This document shows, in pieces, positions 33,486-41,197 of a stretch of 64,000 nt of DNA (the stretch's first letter is position 1; every line of letters begins with the position of its first letter). The notes below the pieces were generated by a model, which saw only the letters and a program-made list of their open reading frames with translations, had not been told where the DNA came from and ran no database searches. Origin of the DNA: Hymenobacter negativus (GTDB lineage: Bacteria; Bacteroidota; Bacteroidia; Cytophagales; Hymenobacteraceae). Where the stretch lies: contig NZ_JAEDAE010000011.1 of the NCBI RefSeq assembly GCF_016056375.1, forward strand, positions 62,001 through 126,000, read 5' to 3'. Position numbers and translations under genes: made by a program.

Positions 33486-34176
33486 CCAAGTTGCCGCCGT
33501 GCCGGCAGCGGCCAAACCGCCCGCCTGGGAGCAGTACCGCGCCCGCCTCGATTCCTACGCCAACGCCAAAGTCAACTACGACTTCTCGCGCCAGAACGAG
33601 TACACCAGCGCCACCGGCTGGCGCCTCGACGACTACGAAACCGACCTGCCCGCCGAAGCGCCCGGCCCGCCCGAAGCGGCCGGCTCCTTTGCTGCCGCGC
33701 AGGATGTGCTGCGCCGCTATGCCTTCCCGCCGCCCGACCTCATCACCGGCTATTTCGACCCCAGCGCCCCGCTCGAAAAGCGCATCATGGTGCTGCGGGC
33801 GCACTTTCTGGTGTTCAACTTTTACTTCGGCGTGCGCGTGAGCGAGGTAACCGACGAGGAGGCCCGCCCCACGCCCGGCGGGCCCGAACGGGTGTGGGGC
33901 TACGGCTACCGCACCCTCGAAGGCCACTTCGAGAAAGGGCAAATCGACTTCACTATTCACAAAAACCTGACCACTGGCGCGGTGCAGTTTCGCATCCACG
34001 CTGTGTCGCAACCCGGTCAGATTCGCAATCCGTTCTACTGGCTGGGGTTCAAGTTGTTTGGACGAATTCTGCAGCGCAAATTCGCCCGCGAATCGCAGCG
34101 CCGCATGAAGGAACTGGTGGCCAAAGCGCTGACTGGGCAGCAGCTGCCGCAAACCTTACCCGCAATGGCAGGTTGA
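33478..34176 (+). CDS. DUF1990 family protein
   Basis: A 232-residue soluble protein. The core matches DUF1990 features: WGYGYRTLEGHFEKGQIDFT, FRIHAVSQPGQIRNPFYWLG and the C-terminal KFARESQRRMKELV helix. The N-terminal 90 residues are specific. The function of this family is not established. The START-like ligand-binding shape and the overlap with the preceding gene suggest a two-component complex or sequential action. The gene ends just before a GC-rich inverted repeat. Confidence 0.78.
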   Translation: MSNQVAAVPAAAKPPAWEQYRARLDSYANAKVNYDFSRQNEYTSATGWRLDDYETDLPAEAPGPPEAAGSFAAAQDVLRRYAFPPPDLITGYFDPSAPLEKRIMVLRAHFLVFNFYFGVRVSEVTDEEARPTPGGPERVWGYGYRTLEGHFEKGQIDFTIHKNLTTGAVQFRIHAVSQPGQIRNPFYWLGFKLFGRILQRKFARESQRRMKELVAKALTGQQLPQTLPAMAG

Positions 34177-34184
34177 ATATTTTG

Positions 34185-34270
34185 TAGGGTGCGGGGCTTG
34201 CCCCCGCCCGTCGTTGAACGGTGACGTTGTTTCGGCGAGAACGGCGGGCGGGGGCAGGCCCCGCACCCTA
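34185..34270. repeat. GC-rich inverted-repeat element
   Basis: Arms of 26 bases (34185-34210 and 34245-34270), starting TAGGGTGCGGGGCTTGCCCC, match in 25 positions around a 34-base loop. The element separates the DUF1990 gene from the alcohol dehydrogenase gene. Single-arm fragments of the same GGGG...TGCCCC word occur near 2885 and 55207. Confidence 0.85.
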
Positions 34271-34299
34271 CTATTTTAATACCCCAACATTTACTCAAG

Positions 34300-35352
34300 A
34301 TGCTTCCAACGAAAGCCTACGCCGCTCCGGCCGTTAACATTCCTTTAGAGCCTTTCAACTTCGAGCGCCGCGACGTTGGCCCGCACGACGTACTGATTGA
34401 TATTCAGTTCTGTGGTGTGTGCCACTCCGACCTGCACCAGGTGCGCGATGAGTGGGGTGGCTCCATCTTCCCGATGGTGCCGGGCCACGAAATCGTGGGC
34501 CGCATCACGCAGGTGGGCGACCATGTCAAGAACTTCAAAGTGGGCGACTTGGCCGGCGTGGGCTGCATGGTGGACTCCTGCCGCACGTGCCCCAGCTGCC
34601 AGGAGGGCCTGGAGCAGTACTGCGAAACTACCGGCATGGTGGGCACCTACAACAGCCGCGAAATCGGGAGCGGCGCGCCCACCTACGGCGGCTACTCCAG
34701 CCAGATTGTTGTGGACGAGAAGTACACCCTCAAAGTATCCGAAAAGCTGGACTTGGCCCGCGTGGCGCCGCTGCTCTGCGCCGGAATCACCACCTACTCG
34801 CCCCTGCGCCAGTGGAAGGTGGGCCCCGGCCACCGTGTGGGCGTGATGGGCCTCGGCGGCTTGGGCCACATGGCCGTGAAGCTGGCCGCCGCCATGGGCG
34901 CCGAAGTCACCGTGCTCAGCACCTCGCCCAATAAGGAAGCCGATGCCAAAGAGCTGGGTGCTCACAAGTTTGTGGTGACCAAAGACAAGGACCAAATGAA
35001 GTCGGTAAGCAACTACTTCGACTTCATAATCAACACTGTATCGGCCCAGCTCGACCTGGCCACCTACGTGAACCTGCTGCGCCGCGACGGCACCATGATT
35101 CTGCTGGGCGTGCCCACCGAGGCCCCGCACATCCACGCCTTCAACCTCATCAGCAAGCGCCGCCGCATCGCGGGCTCGCTCATCGGCGGCATTGCCGAAA
35201 CCCAGGAAATGCTGGACTTCTGCGCCGAACACAACATCATGTCCGACATCGAAGTCATCGACATCAAGGACATCAACGAGTCGTATGAGCGCATGCTGAA
35301 AGGCGACGTGAAGTACCGCTTCGTGATTGACCTGGCCACGCTGAAGAACTAA
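34300..35352 (+). CDS. Zinc-dependent NAD(P) alcohol dehydrogenase (cinnamyl/YahK type)
   Basis: A 350-residue medium-chain dehydrogenase that reduces aldehydes to alcohols. Catalytic zinc ligands: Cys41 (FCGVCHSDLH), His63-Glu64 (PGHEIVG) and the Cys near 158 (PLLCAGITTYSP). Structural zinc Cys residues: 94, 97, 100 and 108 (SCRTCPSC...YC). Rossmann motif: GVMGLGGLGHMAVKLAAAMG (about 180). The sequence style fits the YahK/AdhC branch with NADPH preference. It is a single gene, ended by a bidirectional terminator. The substrate is unknown; general aldehyde detoxification is the usual role. Confidence 0.92.
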   Translation: MLPTKAYAAPAVNIPLEPFNFERRDVGPHDVLIDIQFCGVCHSDLHQVRDEWGGSIFPMVPGHEIVGRITQVGDHVKNFKVGDLAGVGCMVDSCRTCPSCQEGLEQYCETTGMVGTYNSREIGSGAPTYGGYSSQIVVDEKYTLKVSEKLDLARVAPLLCAGITTYSPLRQWKVGPGHRVGVMGLGGLGHMAVKLAAAMGAEVTVLSTSPNKEADAKELGAHKFVVTKDKDQMKSVSNYFDFIINTVSAQLDLATYVNLLRRDGTMILLGVPTEAPHIHAFNLISKRRRIAGSLIGGIAETQEMLDFCAEHNIMSDIEVIDIKDINESYERMLKGDVKYRFVIDLATLKN

Positions 35353-35373
35353 CAGCTGCCCGCATTGCAACTG

Positions 35374-35410
35374 AAAAAGCCGGCTTTCCTTGCGGAAGGC
35401 CGGCTTTTTT
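35374..35410. terminator. Bidirectional terminator
   Basis: AAAAAGCCGGCTTTCC, short loop and GGAAGGCCGGCTTTTTT. It serves the plus-strand alcohol dehydrogenase and the facing sorting-domain gene. Confidence 0.88.
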
Positions 35411-35428
35411 GTTGGTATTAATTGGGAG

Positions 35429-37993
35429 TTATTCGATGACGACGCGCTGCCAGCTTTGGCCGGCGGCGGTGGCAATACCCAGCAGGTACACACCCGGGGC
35501 CAAGCCCGCCAGCGGCACCGTGCCGCAGGCCTGCGCCAGCGACCAGCGGCGCACCGTGCGGCCCTGCAGGTCGGCTAGCAGCACGGGGCCGGTGGGCGGG
35601 GCGGGCAGGCGCAGGCTGAGCTGCTCGTGGGCCGGGTTGGGGAAAGCCTCGGCCAGCGGCACGGCTGTGGCCCCGCGCGTGGCCAGAGCCACGTTCACGA
35701 GGCGGGCCAGCCCATAGCGCGGCTGCCCGGCCACGCTGGTGAAATCGCCGCTCAGCACAATGGCCTGGGTACCGGGTTGCAGGTAGAGCATCGGCGCGGC
35801 CGGGGCGCGAGTGCCGCTGAGCACCGGCACCGGCTGGAAGCTGCTATCCAGGCTGCCATTGTCCAACAGGCGGGTGATGTTCACGTTTTGCGGGTTGGTG
35901 CCCGGGGCCACGATGAGCAGGCGGCCGTCGGGCTGCTCCACGGTGTAGCGGGAAGCGCGGGCGGCCACAAAGCCGGCATCGGGCGCGCCCGTGGCCAGTA
36001 GCCGGAGCAGGCCGTTGGGCGCGGCTTGCCCGTTGAAGGTGGTGAAGTCGCCATTAACTAGGATTTTGCCGCTGGCCAGGCCCAGGATGCCGAAGGACGC
36101 AGTGGCCCCGCCGCCCGTGCCAATCGAGAACGTGTTGTCGGTGCTGCCGTTGGCGTTGAGGCGTTCCAGGTAGCTGCGGTTGGCGTCGTTCCAGAGCACC
36201 AGCGTCTGGCCGTTGGCCAGGCCCACGGCTTCGCGGAAGCCGGCGGTGCTGCCCATGCCCGGGTTGGGCACTTGCCACGCGGCGGTGGCAGGCGGGGCAA
36301 ACTGGGTGTTGGGCGTGCCATTGGCCAGCAGGCGTGCCACGGAGGGACGGGCCAGGCCGTTCACCTTGGTGAAAGTGCCGGTGACCAGCAAGCCGCCGGC
36401 CGGGTGCACGGCAATGCTCACCCCCGCGAAATCATACGGATATGGCTTGCTCCAGCGCAGCTCGGTGGCGGCAAAGGCCGGGTCGAACGCGCCCGTAGTC
36501 AGGATGCGGCGCAGCACGGCGGTGCTGTCGCTGCTCTGGTACGCGGCATAGAAGGTGCCGTCGGCCTGCGCAATGGCCCGGTAGGCGTAGGGCGTGCTGC
36601 TGTTGGGCCGGGGCGTGCCCGCCGGCAGCGCCACGGCGGCGTTGTAGGTGCCGTCGGCATTCACCCGGTGAAACGTGCGATAGTCGCTGTTGCCCACCAG
36701 CTGCCCGTTGAAGCGGGCCAACGGCAGGCTCAGCAGCAGCTGGCCGTTGGTGAGGGGCGTGGCGGGCACACTGGGCAGGTAGCCCAGCGGCTGGTTGTAG
36801 CTGGCATCGGGCTGGCCCGCCACGGTGAGGCGCGCCAGGCCGCCCGTGGTCTGCCCGCCCACCTGGTCGAAGTAGCCGCCAATCAGGTACTGGCCGTTGT
36901 TGAGCTCGGTCGCTTTCAACAGCGTGTTGTAGCTACCGGTGGCGGAGTTGGCGAAGGAAGTGTCCAGCGTGCCGTTGGTCGACACCCGCGCTAGGCCGCT
37001 GCGGGGCACGCCGTTGTAGCTGCCGAAGGACCCGACCACCAGCAGGCTGCCATCGGCCCGCAGGTTCAGGTCGATGATGATGCCGCTGTCGGGGCCGCCC
37101 AGGAAAGTGGCGTCGGGGGTGCCGTTGGGCAGCAAGCGCCGCAGGAGCTGGGCGGTACCACTGCTGGCGAGCTGGGCCCCGCCCACCAGCACCTTGCCAT
37201 CGGGTTGCAGGGCCAGGCCCAGCACAATGCCCTGCGCGGGCAGCGGCGAGGTAAACGAGGGGTCGAAGCTGCCGTTGGCGTTCAGACGGGCTACCCCCGC
37301 CTGGGCGTAGCCGTCCACCGTGGCGAAGCTGCCGGCGGCCACAATCTTGCCATCGGGCTGCAATGCCAGCTCCGCTATTAGCTGGTCGCCGAAGGTGCCA
37401 GCGAACCCGGAGCCGGTGTTGAACGAGGTATCGAGCGTGCCGTTGGGCAGCAGGCGGATGAGGCCGTGGGTGGGCTGGCCGTTGAAGCGGGAATACAGGC
37501 TGCCGGCCACCAGAATCTTGCCGTCGGGCTGCACGACCACGCTGCGGACTTCGCCCGTCCAGCCCGTGCCGCCTGGCACAAACGACGCATCGAGGCTGCC
37601 ATCGGCGTTGAGGCGCACGGGGTTTGTCACCGGCACGCCGTTGTAGTGCGAAAGCCCGTACTGGCCGCCCAGCACAATCTTGCCATCGGCCTGCACGGCC
37701 ACCGCCGAAACAATCTGGTTAGGGCCGCTGCCGGTTTGGGTCCGGAAAGCCAGGTCCGGGCTGCCGTCGACATTCAGGCGCACCACTTGGCTCACGGCCT
37801 GCCCGTTCATGGTCTGAAAATCGCCGCTGACGACGACCTTGCCATCGGCTTGCTTCGCCATGGCCTGCACCCCGCCCCCCGGGCTGGTGATGGTGCTGGG
37901 CGCGAAACCGGGGTCGAGCTGCTGTGCGGAGGTTGTCAGGGCAGGCCCGCTGGCCAGCCCCAGGGCCAAACCAAACACGTAAAAAAGACGCAT
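35429..37993 (-). CDS. Large secreted delta-60 repeat protein with T9SS sorting domain
   Basis: An 854-residue exported protein. The signal peptide is residues 1-22 (MRLFYVFGLALGLASGPALT). From about 25 to 760 it is built of delta-60-type repeats of about 55 residues, each with a 'QPDGKILVAGSL' strand followed by 'RLNANGSFDPSF' (for example VVQPDGKILVAGSLYSRFNG, LALQPDGKVLVGGAQ), predicted to form a beta-propeller-like fold. The last 90 residues are a type IX sorting domain (AFPNPAHEQLSLRLP, GLAPGVYLLGIATAAGQSWQ). There is a -7 box 44 bases before the start. The function is unknown; such proteins are surface or secreted, probably adhesive or binding. Start ATG 37993 is supported by the signal peptide. 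Confidence 0.88.
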   Translation of the reverse strand: MRLFYVFGLALGLASGPALTTSAQQLDPGFAPSTITSPGGGVQAMAKQADGKVVVSGDFQTMNGQAVSQVVRLNVDGSPDLAFRTQTGSGPNQIVSAVAVQADGKIVLGGQYGLSHYNGVPVTNPVRLNADGSLDASFVPGGTGWTGEVRSVVVQPDGKILVAGSLYSRFNGQPTHGLIRLLPNGTLDTSFNTGSGFAGTFGDQLIAELALQPDGKIVAAGSFATVDGYAQAGVARLNANGSFDPSFTSPLPAQGIVLGLALQPDGKVLVGGAQLASSGTAQLLRRLLPNGTPDATFLGGPDSGIIIDLNLRADGSLLVVGSFGSYNGVPRSGLARVSTNGTLDTSFANSATGSYNTLLKATELNNGQYLIGGYFDQVGGQTTGGLARLTVAGQPDASYNQPLGYLPSVPATPLTNGQLLLSLPLARFNGQLVGNSDYRTFHRVNADGTYNAAVALPAGTPRPNSSTPYAYRAIAQADGTFYAAYQSSDSTAVLRRILTTGAFDPAFAATELRWSKPYPYDFAGVSIAVHPAGGLLVTGTFTKVNGLARPSVARLLANGTPNTQFAPPATAAWQVPNPGMGSTAGFREAVGLANGQTLVLWNDANRSYLERLNANGSTDNTFSIGTGGGATASFGILGLASGKILVNGDFTTFNGQAAPNGLLRLLATGAPDAGFVAARASRYTVEQPDGRLLIVAPGTNPQNVNITRLLDNGSLDSSFQPVPVLSGTRAPAAPMLYLQPGTQAIVLSGDFTSVAGQPRYGLARLVNVALATRGATAVPLAEAFPNPAHEQLSLRLPAPPTGPVLLADLQGRTVRRWSLAQACGTVPLAGLAPGVYLLGIATAAGQSWQRVVIE

Positions 37994-38036
37994 AAACTGA
38001 AATGGATAACGAGAGGGATGCGAACACAAATCCCTG

Positions 38037-38044
38037 CAAAGTTA
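38037..38044 (-). promoter_or_regulatory. -7 promoter box
   Basis: TAACTTTG on the minus strand, exact to TAnnTTTG, 44 bases before the delta-60 repeat protein gene. It is separate from the end of the next gene (stop 38076). Confidence 0.6.
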
Positions 38045-38075
38045 CCTTCCAAACGCGTGGCCGACGCCTGCCGCG

Positions 38076-39632
38076 CTACTGCTTCGCGAACACATACGGG
38101 TCTTGCTCCAGCCCATCATTCACGCGGATTTCCAAGGTTTTCACCTGCCCGTTCTCCACGGTGAAAGGGGCCGCGAAAATGCCGTAAGCGGCATTGGAAA
38201 AGGTGCTGCGGAAGGTGTCGCCGTCCATATAATCCAGTGTGGTGGTGAGGGCGGGGTGGTGCGAGAAGCGCACGAGCAGCTGCTTGCCCTTGGGCTCCAC
38301 CGTGATGGTGCCGTACACCGGGTGCGTGTAGGTGCCGGCGTAGTCTTTCAGCGGGCGCGCTAGCTTGTTTTTCTTGGCCACGCGGGCGGCGAGGTCGGCC
38401 ACGCTCTTGGCGGTTTCGGCGTTGCCGGCCTTGGCGAATCCGTAGGACTGACGGCTGCGGTCCACGTAGGGCACGCCCAGGTAGGCGTCGAGCAACTGGT
38501 AGCGCAGGGCCTCGAAAAAGCTCTGGTTATCCTGGTTGGTGAGCACGGCAATGCCCAGGCCCTCCTCGGGCACGAAGCACACGTTGGTGACGAAGCCGTT
38601 GGCGCCGCCGGTGTGCCAGTAAATCTGGCGGCCGTTGTAGTCGGCTGACGTGACGCCCAGGCCGTAGGTGCGGAAGTGGCTGGGGTAGATGGGCGACTTA
38701 TTGCTGCTCATCAGCGTGTTGCCCTCGCGGGTGCGGCGCAGCGTGGTCCAGGACATGATGCGCTGGCCGTTGTATTTGCCGCTGTCGAGCTGGAAGCGCA
38801 GCCAGTGGCCCAGGTCGTTCACGTTGGAAACCAGGCCGGCGGCCGGCCCAAAGTTGTCCACCTCGTCGAACGGCACCCGCGTGAGCGGGCCGAAGGCCGT
38901 GGTGTAGGGCAAGGCAATGTTGGCCCGCTGGCTGGCGCCGGCCGTGCTGGGGTAGGTGTTGGCCATGCCCAGCGGGGTGAGGATGCGCTGCTGCACGAAG
39001 TCCTGCCAGGTGGTGCCGCCGGTGGCCACGGGAATGATTTCGCCCGCCGTAAGGAAGCCGTAGTTACTATAGCCGTACTGTTGCCGAAACAGGCCCGTGG
39101 GCTTCAGGTAGCGCACCTTTTGCAGGATTTCGGCCCGGCTCAAATTAGAATCCCAGAAGGTAAAATCGCCCTGGAAAGTTTTGGTGCCCATGTGGTGGCC
39201 CAGCACGTCGCGGATGGTAACCAGCCGGGTGCTGACGGAATCGTAAAGCCGGAAATCGGGCAGGTACTGGCGCACCGGGTCGTCGAGCTTCAGCTTTTTC
39301 TCCTCCACCAATTGCGAAATGGCGGTGCCGGTGAAGAGCTTGGAGTTGGAGGCAATGAGGAAGAGCGTGTTGCCGTCTACGGGCTCGGGCTTGCCCACGG
39401 CTTTCACGCCGAAGCCCTGCGATACCACCACCTGTCCGTCCTTCACCACCGTCACGGCCAGGCCGGGGATGTTCCAAAGCTTGAGGCCGCGCTGCACATA
39501 GCTGGCCAGGCTGTCGCGCACGAAGGCGTTGCCGACAGCAGTGCTGGAGCCGTGTCCGGCCGTTTGGGCGTGAGCGGGAGAAACAAAGGCTGCGGCCGAA
39601 GCCAGCGCAGCCATAAAAACGGAAAAGCGCAT
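38076..39632 (-). CDS. Exported serine hydrolase, beta-lactamase class C fold
   Basis: A 518-residue exported protein. The signal peptide is about 1-22 (MRFSVFMAALASAAAFVSPA, then HAQ). The penicillin-binding-like domain (about 45-390) has SxxK in LFLIASNSKLFTGTAISQLV, the YxN motif in YGYSNYGFLTAGEI and HTGG in YWHTGGANGFVTNV. A C-terminal beta domain (about 420-515, DYAGTYTHPVYGTITVEPKG) resembles the DUF3471 module common in Bacteroidota members. These proteins are peptidases or esterases of unknown substrate. It has no sorting domain, so it is likely periplasmic. Promoter box at 39694-39701. Confidence 0.88.
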   Translation of the reverse strand: MRFSVFMAALASAAAFVSPAHAQTAGHGSSTAVGNAFVRDSLASYVQRGLKLWNIPGLAVTVVKDGQVVVSQGFGVKAVGKPEPVDGNTLFLIASNSKLFTGTAISQLVEEKKLKLDDPVRQYLPDFRLYDSVSTRLVTIRDVLGHHMGTKTFQGDFTFWDSNLSRAEILQKVRYLKPTGLFRQQYGYSNYGFLTAGEIIPVATGGTTWQDFVQQRILTPLGMANTYPSTAGASQRANIALPYTTAFGPLTRVPFDEVDNFGPAAGLVSNVNDLGHWLRFQLDSGKYNGQRIMSWTTLRRTREGNTLMSSNKSPIYPSHFRTYGLGVTSADYNGRQIYWHTGGANGFVTNVCFVPEEGLGIAVLTNQDNQSFFEALRYQLLDAYLGVPYVDRSRQSYGFAKAGNAETAKSVADLAARVAKKNKLARPLKDYAGTYTHPVYGTITVEPKGKQLLVRFSHHPALTTTLDYMDGDTFRSTFSNAAYGIFAAPFTVENGQVKTLEIRVNDGLEQDPYVFAKQ

Positions 39633-39657
39633 CAGGAATCAGGAAAAGTCGAAAAAA

Positions 39658-39693
39658 AGCCGGCTGCAATACCCCAGGATACTGCAGCCGGCT
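39658..39693 (-). terminator. Terminator of the small lipoprotein gene
   Basis: AGCCGGCTGCA, a loop, and TGCAGCCGGCT, followed on the minus strand by seven T. The promoter box of the next gene overlaps its upstream edge, so a transcript starting there would lack most of one arm and escape termination. Confidence 0.75.
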
Positions 39694-39701
39694 CAAAGCT
39701 A
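39694..39701 (-). promoter_or_regulatory. -7 promoter box for the serine hydrolase
   Basis: TAGCTTTG on the minus strand, exact to TAnnTTTG, about 62 bases before the gene start at 39632 and abutting the terminator hairpin. Confidence 0.55.
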
Positions 39702-39748
39702 AGCAAGCCCGGAATGACGGCCGAGGCCACTGGCGGCCAGCGGCCCGA

Positions 39749-40273
39749 TTAGCGGGTGAGTTCGGGGGGAGCATTCAGGCCATCGCGCAGCTGGCCGTTC
39801 ACGGTGGCCTCGCGGCGGGTGATGCGGTAGCCGGCGCAACGGGTTTCGCCGGGCTCCTGCTGCAGCACCACGTTGCCGATGTCGTAGGTGCGGTTGGCCG
39901 CCGGCACTATCAGGCGGCAGCTCTGCCCGGCCTGCGCGGTGGCATAGTCGGGCACGGCAAACTGCGGTGGGTGCCCGGCCGGATAATAAATGGCCAACTC
40001 CGGCTTCGTGCTGCCCGGCGAAACATTTGGGCCGGGCTGGCGGAGCGTATCGAGCGGCTGCTGAAAATCGGCCGTGCGGTAATGCACCAGGTAGGCCGAG
40101 CGCACCTCGGCCCGGCGAAAGCCAAGGCCGCTGCTTTTGGTGGTGTCGGTGCTGAAAGCCAACATGAACGTGGGCGGCGGGCTCATGTTGAGGGGGCAGG
40201 CTTGCTGGCAGGCGGGCAGGGCCAGCGTGGTCAGCACCACCGCCAGGCGGGCCAACGGGAAAGAGAAATTCAT
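39749..40273 (-). CDS. Small exported lipoprotein of unknown function
   Basis: A 174-residue protein. The N-terminus has a lipoprotein signal (LAVVLTTLALPACQQAC) with Cys at about residue 22. The rest has a CysX pattern and strands such as VRSAYLVHYRTADFQQPLDT and CRLIVPAANRTYDIGNVVLQ, suggesting a beta-rich domain. I do not recognise a family. ATG 40273 gives a proper signal; an upstream TTG adds two residues. It is downstream of the exonuclease gene (39 bases) and may be in its operon. Confidence 0.6.
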   Translation of the reverse strand: MNFSFPLARLAVVLTTLALPACQQACPLNMSPPPTFMLAFSTDTTKSSGLGFRRAEVRSAYLVHYRTADFQQPLDTLRQPGPNVSPGSTKPELAIYYPAGHPPQFAVPDYATAQAGQSCRLIVPAANRTYDIGNVVLQQEPGETRCAGYRITRREATVNGQLRDGLNAPPELTR

Positions 40274-40312
40274 GCGCAAATGGGTTGAGGACGGTTAAAA
40301 AACGCTTCGTCC

Positions 40313-41110
40313 TCAGATGACCCGCCGCATGGGCACCGGGGTTGCGTCGGCGTACACAATATGCTCGTCGCGCACGGGCTCTTCGCCCCGGAATTTTTGC
40401 AGGATGCGGGCCGTGGTGATGATGTCCTTCTGGCAATAGTGCGCAATACGGGCCAGGTCGTTTTCTTCCCAGTACACCCGCGCCACATCGGCCCCGGTAA
40501 TGTCGTCTTTGGGGGTGGGAATGCCGAACAGGGCGGCCAGCAGATTCAGGGAAGTGTAGGATTTGCGGTCGCCAAACTTCCACAGTTCCATGGTGTCGTG
40601 GTGGGGAATTTCCCAGGGCTTTTTGCCGGCCATGTCCAGCTGCGGGGGCAGGGGCAGGCCGTTCACAAGCAGCCGGCGGCCGAGGTAGGGAAAGTCGAAC
40701 TCCTTGCCGTTGTGGGCGCAGAGCAGGAATTTCGGCTTGTTGGCAAGCAGCCCGGCGAAGTCGCGCAGCAGCTGCTTCTCGTCGTGGTCGGCGTAGCTTT
40801 TCACGCGGAAGCGCCACAATTCATCCTCCTTGTCAAACACGAAATAGCCCACCGAGATGCATACCACCTTGCCGAATTCGGCATAAATGCCGGCCTGTTC
40901 GAACAGGCCGGCGGCGGTGAGGTGCTCGGGGAAAGGTTCGGCGGCCTGGGGGCGGCCGGTGTAGCCCTGCTGGCGGCGCAGGCTCTCACTTTTATGCTCC
41001 CAAAGCTGGCGCAGCATCTCATCGAGGCTATCGTGGCAGTCTACGCAGGGCACCGTTTCGATGTCGATGACAAAAAGCTGGTCGAGCGGGGTGCGGTGGA
41101 GGTGCTGCAT
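40313..41110 (-). CDS. DEDDy-type 3'-5' exonuclease (PolB-like predicted exonuclease)
   Basis: A 265-residue protein with the RNase H-like fold of family-B polymerase proofreading domains but no polymerase. Exo I: LFVIDIETVPC (Asp15 and Glu17). Exo II: LLCAHNGKEFDFPYLGRRLL (Asp). Exo III: ARIAHYCQKDIITTARIL, a YxxxD motif, completing the DEDDy set. The family is common in Bacteroidota and is annotated as predicted 3'-5' exonuclease; the biological substrate is unclear. A -7 box lies 43 bases upstream. Confidence 0.87.
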   Translation of the reverse strand: MQHLHRTPLDQLFVIDIETVPCVDCHDSLDEMLRQLWEHKSESLRRQQGYTGRPQAAEPFPEHLTAAGLFEQAGIYAEFGKVVCISVGYFVFDKEDELWRFRVKSYADHDEKQLLRDFAGLLANKPKFLLCAHNGKEFDFPYLGRRLLVNGLPLPPQLDMAGKKPWEIPHHDTMELWKFGDRKSYTSLNLLAALFGIPTPKDDITGADVARVYWEENDLARIAHYCQKDIITTARILQKFRGEEPVRDEHIVYADATPVPMRRVI

Positions 41111-41152
41111 GAAGAAGGAGCGGGACAGAGCCGGCCGGCAACCGGCTTATCT

Positions 41153-41160
41153 CAAAGCTA
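41153..41160 (-). promoter_or_regulatory. -7 promoter box
   Basis: TAGCTTTG on the minus strand, exact to TAnnTTTG, 43 bases before the DEDDy exonuclease gene; it also follows the end of the RCC1 gene by 38 bases. Confidence 0.55.
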
Positions 41161-41197
41161 CGGCATAGCAAGGGCTGGGTGCAAGACCGAAACCGTG

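Noticed and set aside
39699..40817. Minus-strand frame overlapping the small lipoprotein and exonuclease genes
   Set aside because: Different frame from two well-supported genes and of Arg/Pro-rich composition.
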